From: Frigidibacter sp. | GTDB lineage: Bacteria; Pseudomonadota; Alphaproteobacteria; Rhodobacterales; Rhodobacteraceae | DNA: 64,000 nucleotides | Reading direction: 5' to 3' | NCBI RefSeq assembly: GCF_030695035.1 | Contig: NZ_JAUYTT010000008.1 | Coordinates: forward strand, 1 to 64,000 | In this document: positions 1-8,629 of the stretch, one piece after another | Position numbering within the stretch: the stretch's first letter is position 1 | How the letters are laid out: each line of letters begins with the position of its first letter | Notes under the pieces: model-generated | Told to the model about the DNA's origin: nothing | What the model saw: the letters and a program-made list of their open reading frames with translations, nothing else | Database searches by the model: none | Translations under genes and position numbers: made by a program

Positions 1-159
1 TTGGCGCTTCGCGCCAATTCACCCCCGAGGATATTTGGAAAAAAGCAGAGGATCAGGCGCGCTCTTCTGATCTGCTTTTTTCCAAATATCCCGCGGGGGG
101 AGTCCGAAGGACGCCAGTCCGCAGGACGGGGGGCGCGAAGCACCCCTTCGCCGCCGGCG
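1..159. other. Gene-free stretch downstream of purD with repeat module
   Basis: No gene is supported here. It opens with a small hairpin (TTGGCGC, TTC, GCGCCAA) followed by the GAGGATATTTGG intergenic repeat, the same module that recurs at 58981-59021. A second, oppositely oriented copy lies at about 81-95, so the two copies form a long inverted repeat. The region may end transcription of purD, but this is inference. Confidence 0.6.
29..91. repeat. Inverted pair of the GGATATTTGG intergenic repeat
   Basis: The left arm (29-56, GGATATTTGG then AAAAAAGCAG, then ATCAG after a 3-base bulge) pairs with the right arm (67-91, CTGATCTGC, then TTTTTTCCAAATATCC). The match is about 25 bases with one three-base bulge. 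The T-run inside the arm makes it terminator-like on both strands. Confidence 0.75.
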
Positions 160-1422
160 CTACAGCGCGCGCCAGCCGATGTCGCGCCGGCAAAAGCCGC
201 CCGGCCAGTCGATGCGGTCCACCAGCCCGTAAGCCCGCTCCCGCGCCTCGGTCAGGCTCGCGCCACGGGCGGTGACGTTCAGCACCCGGCCCCCCGAGGC
301 CACGATCCCGCCGTCGCGCTCGGCAGTGCCGGCGTGGAACACCATCTCGAGGCTGGTTTCCGGCAACTCCTCCAGCCCGCGGATCTGGCTGCCCTTGGCA
401 TAGTCGCCGGGGTAGCCATTCGTCGCCATCACCACGCTCAGCGCATGGTCCTCGGCCCAGGTCACGGCCATCCCGTCCAGCCGCCCCTCGGCGCAGGCCA
501 GCAGCAGGTCCAGCACCTGCGCGCCAAGCCGCATCATCAGCACCTGGCATTCCGGGTCGCCGAAGCGGACATTGTATTCCACCAGCCGCGCCGCGCCATT
601 CTCGATCATCAGCCCGGCATAGAGAATGCCCTTGAACGGCGTGCCACGCCGGGCCATCTCGGCGATGGTCGGACGCACGATCTGCGCAAGAGCGGCTTCG
701 GCAATCGCACCCGTCAGCACCGGGGCGGGGGAATAGGCGCCCATGCCGCCGGTATTGGGGCCGGTATCGCCATCAAACGCCCGCTTGTGGTCCTGGGCCG
801 ATCCGATGGGCAGCACCGTCTCGCCATCGCACAGCACGAAGAAGCTGGCTTCCTCGCCGGTCATGAACTCCTCGATCACCACCTCGGCCCCCGCCGCGCC
901 GAAAGCGCCGCCGAAGATCTCGTCGATGCCGTCCAGCGCCTCGGCCTCGGTCATCGCCACGATCACGCCCTTGCCGGCGGCGAGGCCATCGGCCTTGACC
1001 ACGATCGGCGCGCCCATGCGGCGGATGTAATCCTTCGCCGCCTCGGCTTGGGTGAACCGCGCATAGGCGGCCGTCGGCGCGCCGCAGGCATCGCAGATCT
1101 CCTTGGTGAAGGCCTTCGACGCCTCTAGCCGCGCCGCCGCGGCCGAGGGGCCGAAGGCGAGGATCCCCGCCGCCGCCAGCGCATCGGCCACCCCGGCCGC
1201 CAGCGGCGCCTCGGGGCCGATCACCACGAAATCCACGGCGTTCTCCTCGCAGAACGCCACCACCGCCGCGCCGTCCAGCACATCGAGCGCCGCGCATTCG
1301 GCCAGCTGCGCGATCCCGGCGTTGCCGGGGGCCACGATCAGCCGGTCGCATTTCGGGTTCTGCTTGATCGCCCAGGCCAGCGCATGTTCGCGCCCGCCGC
1401 CGCCCAGAACCAGAATGTTCAT
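160..1422 (-). CDS. purD: Phosphoribosylamine--glycine ligase (GARS)
   Basis: Ligates glycine to 5-phosphoribosylamine with ATP to give GAR, the second step of purine synthesis, in the cytosol. The 420-residue product has the usual length of bacterial PurD. It starts MNILVLGGGGREHALAWA, the N-terminal nucleotide-binding-like motif of the family, and continues with an ATP-grasp core (VVKADGLAAGKGV, then GPNTGGMGAYSPAP and VRFGDPECQ). The ATG at 1422 is chosen because the family motif begins exactly there and a GGAGG-like sequence precedes it; the frame stays open upstream but that part has no family sequence. The gene is divergent from xseA across about 100 bases, which must hold both promoters. 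Identification is firm. Confidence 0.97.
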   Translation of the reverse strand: MNILVLGGGGREHALAWAIKQNPKCDRLIVAPGNAGIAQLAECAALDVLDGAAVVAFCEENAVDFVVIGPEAPLAAGVADALAAAGILAFGPSAAAARLEASKAFTKEICDACGAPTAAYARFTQAEAAKDYIRRMGAPIVVKADGLAAGKGVIVAMTEAEALDGIDEIFGGAFGAAGAEVVIEEFMTGEEASFFVLCDGETVLPIGSAQDHKRAFDGDTGPNTGGMGAYSPAPVLTGAIAEAALAQIVRPTIAEMARRGTPFKGILYAGLMIENGAARLVEYNVRFGDPECQVLMMRLGAQVLDLLLACAEGRLDGMAVTWAEDHALSVVMATNGYPGDYAKGSQIRGLEELPETSLEMVFHAGTAERDGGIVASGGRVLNVTARGASLTEARERAYGLVDRIDWPGGFCRRDIGWRAL

Positions 1423-1525
1423 TGCCGCCTCCTTGGTCAGGCCCACTCTGGCGCTCGTGCCTTGGCCTTCGGTTGCGGGCGTTCTAGGGTGCGGGGGAAA
1501 CTCGCACAAGTCTCGGGGCGCGCCG

Positions 1526-3151
1526 ATGGATGACCTTTTCGAAGATGACGGCCCCGAAACCGGGGGCAACGCCCATGAATACAGCGTGTCCGAGCTGTCG
1601 GGGGCGGTGAAGCGGGTGATCGAGGGCGAGTTCGGGCTGGTGCGGGTGCGCGGCGAGGTGGGGCGGGTGTCGCGCCCGGCCTCGGGGCATCTCTACTTCG
1701 ACCTGAAGGATGACCGCTCCGTCATCGCCGCCATCTCGTGGAAAGGGCAGGCGGCGAAGATGACTGTGCGCCCCGAGGAGGGGATGGAGGTCATCGCCAC
1801 CGGCCGCCTGACCACCTTCCCCGGCCAGTCGAAATACCAGCTGATCGTCGAGCAGGTGGAGCCTGCGGGCGCAGGCGCGCTGATGGCGATGCTGGAGCGG
1901 CGCCGCGCCGCGCTGGCCGCCGAGGGGCTGTTCGATACCGCGCGCAAGCAGCCAATACCGTTCCTGCCGGGGGTGATCGGCGTCGTCACCTCGCCCTCGG
2001 GCGCGGTGATCCGCGACATCCTGCATCGCCTGCGCGACCGCTTCCCGCGCCGGGTGCTGATCTGGCCGGTGGCGGTGCAGGGCGAGAAATGCGCGGCCGA
2101 GGTGGCGGCCGCCATCCGCGGTTTCAACGCGATGACCCCCGGCGGCGCGATCCCGCGGCCGGACCTGATCATCGTGGCGCGGGGCGGCGGCAGCCTCGAG
2201 GATCTGTGGGGCTTCAACGAGGAGGTGGTGGTGCGTGCCGCCGCCGCCTCCACCATCCCGCTGATCTCGGCGGTGGGGCATGAGACGGACACGACGCTGA
2301 TCGATTTTGCCGCCGACCTGCGCGCGCCCACGCCGACGGCGGCGGCAGAGCTTGCGGTGCCGGTGCGCAGCGACCTGATGGCGCTGATGGCCGAGCAGGG
2401 CGCGCGCCTGCACCGCGCCGTCTTGCAGCGCGGCCAGATGCGGCGGCAGCGGCTGACCGACCTCGCCCGCGCGCTTGGCCGCCCCGAGGCGCTGGTCGCC
2501 CCGGCGCGGCAGCGGCTGGATCTGGTCGGCGGCCAACTCGACCCGGCGCTGCGCGGGGCCACGGCGGCGCGGCGGGCAGGGTTCGAGCGGCTGGCGGGCA
2601 AGGTGGGGCCGGGGCTCATCACCGGCTTCATCGCGGCAGAGCGGCGGCATCTGGCGGGCTGGTCGGCGCGCCTCGCCCCGGCGCTTGGGTTGCGGCAGGA
2701 GCGGGCGCGGCAGCGGCTGGCCGACTGGTCGGGGCGGCTGGCCCCCGCGATGGCGCGGGCGGCGGCCGAGGCGCAGCGGGATACGGCGCGGAAGGCGCAG
2801 ACCCTCGCCGGGCTGTCGGCCCGGATGGAAACGGCAGCCAGCGCGCGCGTGCAGGCTGCCGGCGAGCGGCTGGCAGCACTGGACCGGATGCGGCTGACGC
2901 TGGGATATACCGAGACGCTGCGGCGGGGCTATGCGGTGGTGCGGGCAGGCGCGACAGTTGTCACCTCCCGCGCAGCGGCCGCAGGAGCGCCCATGCTGGA
3001 GATTGAGTTCCATGACGGGCGCCTGCCGACGCACCCGCTCCCGTCGTCTGCCACTGAGGACGCAGGCCCCGCGCCGCAGCCCGCAGGCGCGGCCCCGAAG
3101 CCCCGCAAGCCGCGGAGCCCCGCCGATGGCGGCCAGGGCTCGCTCTTCTGA
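1526..3151 (+). CDS. xseA: Exodeoxyribonuclease VII large subunit
   Basis: Large catalytic subunit of exonuclease VII, which degrades single-stranded DNA from both ends together with XseB and acts in repair. The product has 541 residues. The N-terminal OB-fold shows YSVSELSGAVKRVIEGEFG and then RPASGHLYFDLKDDRSVIAA. The catalytic domain has ITSP-like IGVVTSPSGAVIRDILHRL, ARGGGSLEDLWGFNEE and SAVGHETDTTLIDFAAD. A long Arg/Ala-rich helical region follows, and the proline-rich tail is longer than in E. coli. The ATG at 1526 starts MDDLFEDDGPE, close to the family N-terminus; the frame is open further upstream but lies over purD. No xseB is seen in the window. The stop codon abuts the convergent gene at 3152. 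Confidence 0.96.
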   Translation: MDDLFEDDGPETGGNAHEYSVSELSGAVKRVIEGEFGLVRVRGEVGRVSRPASGHLYFDLKDDRSVIAAISWKGQAAKMTVRPEEGMEVIATGRLTTFPGQSKYQLIVEQVEPAGAGALMAMLERRRAALAAEGLFDTARKQPIPFLPGVIGVVTSPSGAVIRDILHRLRDRFPRRVLIWPVAVQGEKCAAEVAAAIRGFNAMTPGGAIPRPDLIIVARGGGSLEDLWGFNEEVVVRAAAASTIPLISAVGHETDTTLIDFAADLRAPTPTAAAELAVPVRSDLMALMAEQGARLHRAVLQRGQMRRQRLTDLARALGRPEALVAPARQRLDLVGGQLDPALRGATAARRAGFERLAGKVGPGLITGFIAAERRHLAGWSARLAPALGLRQERARQRLADWSGRLAPAMARAAAEAQRDTARKAQTLAGLSARMETAASARVQAAGERLAALDRMRLTLGYTETLRRGYAVVRAGATVVTSRAAAAGAPMLEIEFHDGRLPTHPLPSSATEDAGPAPQPAGAAPKPRKPRSPADGGQGSLF

Positions 3152-3556
3152 TTACACGCCCACATCCGGCCCGGCGCAGCCGAGCGGCTCGGGGCTGTCC
3201 TCGACCGCCACCAGCGGCTCGCCGGCCGGATCGCCGCGGAACTGCGCGCTCAGCCCGCCCGGCGTGTCATAGAAGGTCCAGCATTGCAGGTCCGGCAGCC
3301 CGTCATAGGCAAAGCAGATATGCTCGCCATCGGGAAACCAGCTGCCTTCCTTGCAGATGTCGCCCAGAAAGGCCCACCGCACCTTGCGCCCCGGCAGATA
3401 CTGCTCGATCCCGTAAACCTGCCCGCCCGCCGCATAGGTCAGCGTCCGGCCGCGCGACAGGGCATCGAACTCCTCCGCCGTCAGCGGCGTACCGGGATCG
3501 GCGCTGGCCGCGGTGGCGAGGAGTGCCAGTGCAGCGAAGGGGGCGAGGCGGAACAT
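3152..3556 (-). CDS. Small secreted protein of unknown function
   Basis: A 134-residue product not assigned to a named family. It begins with a clear signal peptide (MFRLAPFAALALLATAASA, cleavage before DPG). The mature part has four cysteines (DICKEGS, HICFAYDG, DLQCWTF and a C-terminal LGCAG) that could make two disulfides in the periplasm, and is rich in aromatics. The ATG at 3556 is chosen because it gives the signal peptide directly. The gene converges on xseA with no gap between the stop codons. The pattern looks like a conserved rhodobacterial periplasmic protein, but no function can be stated. Confidence 0.75.
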   Translation of the reverse strand: MFRLAPFAALALLATAASADPGTPLTAEEFDALSRGRTLTYAAGGQVYGIEQYLPGRKVRWAFLGDICKEGSWFPDGEHICFAYDGLPDLQCWTFYDTPGGLSAQFRGDPAGEPLVAVEDSPEPLGCAGPDVGV

Positions 3557-4029
3557 GGGGAAACTCCTGCGGCGATCTGGCCAGAGCCTGCCAGATGCCG
3601 CCGCGCTTCGCCAGTGCCGCAGGTTCACAGACCTGTCAGCGTGGGCTGGTCCTTCCGACGGTCCCTTCCACAAGACTGGCAGTCGGTTCGCGCGGAAAAA
3701 GGCGAGGCACTACCTCGCCTCGTCCGTGCGGGACGGTTTTCCCGGAGCCGCTGGCAATCCAAGACCGAATGAGGCCAGCGCCCGCAGGGGTGGGGCGGGC
3801 GCTGGCCGGGCCTTTAAGGCCCGACCCGTGCAAGCTGAAAAGTTACCGCGTGGCGAAGACCATCGCCTTCGCCAAGGAGAGCGGGGCAGGCGGGGCGCTC
3901 AGCGGCATCTTCGTCCTGCCTCGCGAGAGGTCGGACAGCGACATCCCACCCGCCGCCATCCCTTCCATCCTCGGCCCGAAGCGACTAGGTGAGGGACAGC
4001 ACCATTTCTCTCAGACCCCGGGGGCGCCG
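3557..4029. other. Gene-free, highly structured stretch before ftsY
   Basis: About 470 bases without a convincing gene. At least four hairpins are visible: GGCGAGG/CCTCGCC near 3703-3720; a 13-base perfect stem at 3773-3785/3795-3807 (GGCCAGCGCCCGC with its complement); GGGCCTT/AAGGCCC at 3808-3822; and TGGCGAAG/CTTCGCCA near 3851-3874. I looked for tmRNA, RNase P and SRP RNA consensus and did not find them. It may hold a terminator, a long leader of ftsY, or an unrecognised structured RNA. Confidence 0.5.
3773..3822. repeat. Two adjacent strong hairpins
   Basis: The first has 13-base perfect arms (GGCCAGCGCCCGC at 3773-3785 and its complement at 3795-3807) around a 9-base loop. It is followed at once by GGGCCTT-T-AAGGCCC. 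There is no long T-run, so this is not a classical intrinsic terminator, but the stems are very stable. Confidence 0.7.
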
Positions 4030-5028
4030 ATGTCGTTCTTCAACAAGCTCAGGGACCGGCTCACGCGCTCCTCCTCGAAACTCGGCGAGGGGCTGGATGC
4101 GATTGTTGAGGAGGCCGCCGAGGCGCCGGCCCCAGAACCCGCGCCCACCGGCCTGCTCGGCCGCCTGTTCAAACCCGAAGCCGCGCCCGCCGAAGCTCCG
4201 CGCCGGGTCCTCGACGATGCGATGCTCGAAAGCCTCGAAGAGCTGCTCATCGCCTCCGACATGGGCGTCGAAACCGCGCTGCGCGTCACTGCCAATCTCG
4301 CCGAGGGGCGGATGGGCCGCAAGATGTCGACGCCCGAGATCAAGACTGCCCTTGCCGCCGAGATCGCAAGGATCATGGAACCCGTGGCCCGCCCGCTGCC
4401 GATCTATCCCAAGCGACCGCAGGTGGTGCTGATCGTCGGCGTCAACGGCTCGGGCAAGACCACTACCATCGGCAAGCTCGCCAGCCAGTTCCGCGCCGCC
4501 GGCAAATCGGTGGTGATCGCCGCGGGCGACACCTTCCGCGCCGCCGCCGTCGAACAGTTGCAGGTCTGGGGCGACCGGGCCGGCGTGCCGGTGCTGACCG
4601 CGCCTGAAGGATCGGACCCGGCCAGCCTCGCTTTCGATGCGATGACCAAGGCGCAGGAAACCGGCGCCGACCTGCTGATGATCGACACTGCCGGGCGCCT
4701 GCAGAACCGCGCCGACCTGATGGAGGAACTGTCCAAGATCGTCCGCGTCATCCGCAAGAAGGACCCCGAGGCGCCGCACAACACCCTGCTCGTGCTCGAC
4801 GCCACCACCGGCCAGAACGCGCTGCTGCAGGTCGAGGTGTTCCGCAAGCTGGCCGATGTCTCCGGCCTGGTGATGACCAAGCTCGACGGCACCGCCAAGG
4901 GCGGAGTGCTGGTGGCGCTGGCCGACAGGTTCGGCCTGCCGATCCATGCCATCGGCGTGGGCGAGCAGATCGACGACCTGCAGCCCTTCGACCCGGATGA
5001 CTTCGCCCGCGCGCTGGTCGGCCTCTGA
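4030..5028 (+). CDS. ftsY: Signal recognition particle receptor FtsY
   Basis: SRP receptor GTPase that docks SRP-ribosome complexes at the inner membrane for co-translational insertion. The 332-residue product starts MSFFNKLRDRLTRSSSKL, an amphipathic N-terminus followed by an Ala/Pro/Glu linker (about 25-55). It lacks the long acidic A domain of E. coli FtsY, as usual in alphaproteobacteria. The N domain follows, then the G domain with P-loop GVNGSGKTT (residues 137-145), DTFRAAAVEQL, DTAGRLQNRADLMEEL and TKLDGTAKGG. The ATG at 4030 matches the family N-terminus; the frame remains open upstream without homologous sequence. It lies upstream of a DMT transporter and yciB. Confidence 0.97.
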   Translation: MSFFNKLRDRLTRSSSKLGEGLDAIVEEAAEAPAPEPAPTGLLGRLFKPEAAPAEAPRRVLDDAMLESLEELLIASDMGVETALRVTANLAEGRMGRKMSTPEIKTALAAEIARIMEPVARPLPIYPKRPQVVLIVGVNGSGKTTTIGKLASQFRAAGKSVVIAAGDTFRAAAVEQLQVWGDRAGVPVLTAPEGSDPASLAFDAMTKAQETGADLLMIDTAGRLQNRADLMEELSKIVRVIRKKDPEAPHNTLLVLDATTGQNALLQVEVFRKLADVSGLVMTKLDGTAKGGVLVALADRFGLPIHAIGVGEQIDDLQPFDPDDFARALVGL

Positions 5029-5090
5029 CGCCAATGCCCGCCGCGACCAGCCTGCCGCTCTGGCGCCAAGGCGCCCCTTCGCCCTTTGCC

Positions 5091-5115
5091 TTTTCCAAAT
5101 ATCCTGAGGGGGTGC
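5091..5115 (-). repeat. GGATATTTGG-type intergenic repeat
   Basis: TTTTCCAAATATCCTGAGGG lies between ftsY and the DMT transporter. It is one of about nine copies of the dispersed intergenic element in this window, in reverse orientation. A small GGCGCC-AA-GGCGCC hairpin lies just upstream. Confidence 0.7.
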
Positions 5116-5164
5116 GGGGGCGCAAAGCCCCCGTGGCGGGCCAGAAGCGCCACGGCCCCCAGCC

Positions 5165-6061
5165 ATGAGCAACTGGATCATCTCCCTCGAAGGCACCCCG
5201 GCCGGCGCTCAGGCGGCGCTGATCCTCGCGCTGGCGGCCGCCGTGCTGCACGCCGTCTTCGGCGCGCTCCAGAAGGGCCGCCACGATCCCTGGCTCAGCC
5301 GCGCGTCCATCGACACATTCGTGGTGCTCTACGCCCTCGCCATGATCCCGCTGGTCCCCTGGCCCGAGCCGCATATGTGGCCGATCTTCGCCGGCGCCTG
5401 GGTCATCCACATCCTCTACAAGATCCTGCAGGCGATGACCTATACCCGCGGCGCCTATACCGTCGTCTACCCTGTCGTCCGCGGCACCGGCCCGCTGTTC
5501 GCGGTGATTGGCGCCGGGCTGATCTTCGGCGAGCACTTCACGCCCGGTCAATGGGCCGGGGTGGGCGTGCTGCTGGCCGGGATCTTCGGCCTTGCCGCCT
5601 ACAACCTGCGCACCATCACCGTGGACCGCGAGACGCTGGTGCCGGCACTCGGGTTTGCGGTGGCGACCGGCGGCTTCGTCGCGCTCTACACCACCTACGA
5701 TGCCTATGGCATCCGGGCCAGCGCCGACCCGTTCACCTTCCTCGTCTGGTTCTTCCTGATCGACGGGCTGGCGCTGCCGCTGGTCTTTGCGCGGCGGATC
5801 GGGCGGCTTCCCGCCGCGGATCGCAGCGCCCTGATCAAACGGGGTGCCCTCGGCGCTGTGGTGGCCTATCTCAGCTTTGGGTCGATCATGCTGGCCACCC
5901 GGCTCGACAAGGTGGGCGAGGCAGCGGTATTGCGAGAGACATCGACTGTCTTCGCGGCGCTGATCGGCTGGCTGGTGCTGGGTGAGGTGGTGGGGCTGCG
6001 GCGCACAGGCCTGATGGCGCTGATCGCGGCGGGCGCGGTGATCGTGAAAATGGCAGGCTAG
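5165..6061 (+). CDS. DMT (EamA) family transporter
   Basis: Inner-membrane protein of 298 residues made almost entirely of hydrophobic segments, about ten predicted helices in two EamA-like repeats. Recognisable parts include YKILQAMTYTRGAYTVVYPV and RGTGPLFAVIGAGLIFGEHF in the first half. The second half has SIMLATRLDKVGEAAVLRET and then STVFAALIGWLVLGEVVG. These fit drug/metabolite transporter superfamily permeases, whose substrates are usually small metabolites. The substrate cannot be told from sequence. The start ATG at 5165 has no strong Shine-Dalgarno. It sits ten bases before yciB and is probably co-transcribed with it. Confidence 0.85.
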   Translation: MSNWIISLEGTPAGAQAALILALAAAVLHAVFGALQKGRHDPWLSRASIDTFVVLYALAMIPLVPWPEPHMWPIFAGAWVIHILYKILQAMTYTRGAYTVVYPVVRGTGPLFAVIGAGLIFGEHFTPGQWAGVGVLLAGIFGLAAYNLRTITVDRETLVPALGFAVATGGFVALYTTYDAYGIRASADPFTFLVWFFLIDGLALPLVFARRIGRLPAADRSALIKRGALGAVVAYLSFGSIMLATRLDKVGEAAVLRETSTVFAALIGWLVLGEVVGLRRTGLMALIAAGAVIVKMAG

Positions 6062-6070
6062 GAGACGAGG

Positions 6071-6736
6071 ATGACCGACGAGGAGATCGCAGGCGGGCGC
6101 GCCGCTGCAGAACTGCAGGGCGCAAAGCCCAAGGGCCGCAAGATCAGCCCCTGGCTGAAGCTGGGGCTGGAACTGGGGCCTGTGGTCGCCTTCTTTGTGG
6201 CCTTCGGGCGGCTGAAGGACGCGACCTTCACCGTCGGCGGCACCGAATATGGCGGCTTCATCCTCGCCACCGCGGGCTTCATCGTGCTGATGGTCATCTG
6301 CACCGGGATCCTCTGGCGCCTGACGGGGCGCCTCGCGCCGATGCAGGTGGCGACGCTGGTGCTGGTCGTGGTCTTCGGCGGCCTCTCGGTCTGGCTGAAC
6401 GATGAGCGGTTCTTCAAGATGAAGCCGACGATGATCTACATCCTCTTCGCCGCCACCCTCGGCTTCGGCCTCCTGCGCGGCAAATCCTACCTCGCGCTGG
6501 TGATGGAAGAGGTGATGCCGCTGACCCCGCAAGGCTGGCTGATCCTGACCCGGCGCCTCGCGCTGTTCTTCCTGGCGCTGGCTATTGCGAACGAGGCGAT
6601 CTGGCGCACCATGTCCGATCAGGCCTGGGTCAACTTCAAGACCTTCGGCCTGACGCTGGCGATGTTCGGCTTCTTCATGGCGCAGAGCAAGCTGATGCAG
6701 GAACACGCGCTGCCCGAAGACGGCAAGGGCGACTGA
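6071..6736 (+). CDS. yciB: Inner membrane-spanning protein YciB / IspZ family
   Basis: Integral membrane protein of 221 residues related to E. coli YciB (septation protein A/IspZ), implicated in envelope synthesis and cell division. A short cytoplasmic N-terminus precedes [20 protein letters not shown], the hallmark of the family. About five further hydrophobic helices follow, with [20 protein letters not shown], the conserved segment [20 protein letters not shown], and AIWR then WVNFKTFGL. The family is usually 180-210 residues, so the length fits with a short extra tail. A good GGAGACGAGG site precedes the ATG. Identification is firm; the molecular activity of the family is not established. 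Confidence 0.93.
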   Translation: MTDEEIAGGRAAAELQGAKPKGRKISPWLKLGLELGPVVAFFVAFGRLKDATFTVGGTEYGGFILATAGFIVLMVICTGILWRLTGRLAPMQVATLVLVVVFGGLSVWLNDERFFKMKPTMIYILFAATLGFGLLRGKSYLALVMEEVMPLTPQGWLILTRRLALFFLALAIANEAIWRTMSDQAWVNFKTFGLTLAMFGFFMAQSKLMQEHALPEDGKGD

Positions 6737-6759
6737 AGGGCCAGGGCGGGGCGCAAGAC

Positions 6760-7836
6760 ATGAGCAGATTCTGGAGCCCGGTGGCCCAAAAGCTGGTCCC
6801 CTACACGCCCGGCGAACAGCCGCGGGGCGGGGCCTTTGTCAAACTCAACACCAATGAGAACCCCTACGGCCCATCGCCGCTGGCATTACAGGCGATCCGC
6901 GCCGCGACAGATGACGGGCTGCGCCTCTACCCCGACCCCGCTGCCGCCGACCTCGCGCGGGCCATTGGCGCCAGATTCGGGCTTTCCCCGGACAATGTCT
7001 TCCTCGGCAACGGCTCCGACGAGGTTCTGGCCCATGCCTTCCACGCCGTCTTCAGCGGCAAGGGCCCCATCCTCCTCCCAGATGTCACCTACAGCTTCTA
7101 CCGCAGCTATTGCGCCCTCTACGGCATCGAGAACCGCGAGATCCCGCTGGATGCCGACTTCCGCACCGACCCCGCCGACTGGAAGGGCCACGGCAGTGCC
7201 CCCTGCGGCGGCATCGTCATCGCCAACCCCAACGCGCCCACCGGCATCGCCCTGCCGCTTGCCGCCATCCGCCAGATCCTGACGCAGAACCCGGACACCC
7301 TCGTCCTCATCGACGAAGCCTATGTCGATTTCGGCGCGGACAGCGCGGCGGGGCTGGTGGCGGAGTTTGGCAACCTTCTGGTAGTGCAGACCTTCTCCAA
7401 ATCCCGCAGCCTCGCCGGCCTGCGCGTCGGCTTCGCCCTCGGCCAGCCGTCGCTGATCGAGGGGCTGCGCCGTGTCAAGGACAGCTTCAACTCCTACCCG
7501 CTCGGCCGGCTCGCACAGACTGGGGCCCTGGCGGCCTGGGAGGACGCCGCGTGGTTCGAGCAGACGCGCCAGCAGGTCATGGCAGACCGGGCGCGGCTGA
7601 CGGACGGTCTGGCAGGGCAGGGCTTCCGCGTGCTGCCCTCGGCGGCCAACTTCCTCTTCGCCTCGCACGAAACCATCCCCGCCGAGACCCTTCTGGCGGA
7701 TCTGCGCACGCGCGGACTCCTCGTGCGCCACTTCACGGCGCCCCGGATCCGCAACTGGCTGCGCATCACGGTCGGCACCGCGCAGGATTGCGACGCCCTG
7801 CTGCAGGCGACCGGCGATATCACGGGGCGCGCCTGA
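6760..7836 (+). CDS. hisC: Histidinol-phosphate aminotransferase
   Basis: PLP enzyme converting imidazole-acetol phosphate and glutamate to histidinol phosphate in histidine synthesis. The product has 358 residues, normal for HisC. Seen are [19 protein letters not shown] near the N-terminus, GNGSDEVL (cofactor phosphate region), [16 protein letters not shown] and [18 protein letters not shown] with the predicted PLP lysine at position 214. The C-terminal arginine motif RNWLRITVG is present. HisC-type enzymes in this group can also act on aromatic keto acids, so a side role in Tyr/Phe synthesis is possible. It follows yciB by 23 bases and converges on the GST gene. Confidence 0.95.
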   Translation: MSRFWSPVAQKLVPYTPGEQPRGGAFVKLNTNENPYGPSPLALQAIRAATDDGLRLYPDPAAADLARAIGARFGLSPDNVFLGNGSDEVLAHAFHAVFSGKGPILLPDVTYSFYRSYCALYGIENREIPLDADFRTDPADWKGHGSAPCGGIVIANPNAPTGIALPLAAIRQILTQNPDTLVLIDEAYVDFGADSAAGLVAEFGNLLVVQTFSKSRSLAGLRVGFALGQPSLIEGLRRVKDSFNSYPLGRLAQTGALAAWEDAAWFEQTRQQVMADRARLTDGLAGQGFRVLPSAANFLFASHETIPAETLLADLRTRGLLVRHFTAPRIRNWLRITVGTAQDCDALLQATGDITGRA

Positions 7837-7837
7837 C

Positions 7838-8542
7838 TCACCCCCGCTTGAACAGCACCGCCTGTGCCTGCTTGTCCTTGGCTGCGTCGCTCCGCTTCTC
7901 CACCGCCACGGCCCGGCCCCGCTGCACCGCAGGACGGGCCCCAACCGCGTCCAGCCAGCGCGCCAGGTTCGGCTTGTCCTCCAGGCTCTGCTGCTGGCCT
8001 TCCCAGAGCACGGCCCAGGGCCAGATCGCGAAATCGGCAATCGACAGGAAATCCCCCGCCACGAACTCCGCCTTGGCCAGTTGCCGGTCGAGCACGCCGT
8101 AAAGCCGGGCTACCTCGGCCCGGTAGCGGTCCTTGGCATAGGGCAGGTCATTGGGCGGATCCATCGCCGGGGCGTATTTCAGGAAATGGTGCGCTTGCCC
8201 GGCCATCGGGCCGAGGCCGCCCATCTGCCACATCAGCCACTGGTCCACCGCGATCCGGTCGCGCTCGCTCGGCCCGCAGAACTGCCCGGTCTTGCGGGCG
8301 AGGTATTGCAGGATCGCGCCCGATTCGAAGATAGAGACCGGCGCGCCGTCCGGCCCCTCCGGGTCCACGATCGCCGGCATCCGGTTGTTGGGCGCGATCT
8401 TCAGGAAGTCGGGCGCGAATTGCTCGCCCTTGCCGATATTCACCAGATGCACGGCATAGGGCAGCCCCATCTCCTCCAGCGCGATGCTGATCTTCCAGCC
8501 GTTGGGGGTGGGCCAGTAGTAAAGGTCGATGGGGGCGGTCAT
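7838..8542 (-). CDS. Glutathione S-transferase, YfcG/YghU-like
   Basis: Cytosolic thioredoxin-fold protein of 234 residues. The N-terminal domain starts IDLYYWPTPNGWKISIALEE, with the TPNG motif of nu-class enzymes (E. coli YfcG and YghU), then APNNRMPAIVDPEG and the glutathione gamma-Glu site FESGAILQYLA. The C-terminal helical domain includes QWLMWQMGGLGPMAGQAHHF and then ADFAIWPWAVLWE. Such proteins have disulfide reductase and peroxidase activity with glutathione. The ATG at 8542 is preferred over one two codons upstream because AAGAGAG lies six bases before it. The stop is one base from the hisC stop (convergent). Confidence 0.9.
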   Translation of the reverse strand: MTAPIDLYYWPTPNGWKISIALEEMGLPYAVHLVNIGKGEQFAPDFLKIAPNNRMPAIVDPEGPDGAPVSIFESGAILQYLARKTGQFCGPSERDRIAVDQWLMWQMGGLGPMAGQAHHFLKYAPAMDPPNDLPYAKDRYRAEVARLYGVLDRQLAKAEFVAGDFLSIADFAIWPWAVLWEGQQQSLEDKPNLARWLDAVGARPAVQRGRAVAVEKRSDAAKDKQAQAVLFKRG

Positions 8543-8629
8543 GGGCATCTCTCTTGTTGCGCGGCGGACAGGATGGCGCATTTCACGCCGGTGGCAAGAT
8601 GACAGCAGTCATGTGTGCCTACGCCGGCG

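Noticed and set aside
3610-3680. SRP RNA candidate near GGTCCTTCCGACGG
   Set aside because: The conserved SRP hairpin sequence (GGTCAGG, CCGGAAGGAAGCAGCC) is not present on either strand.
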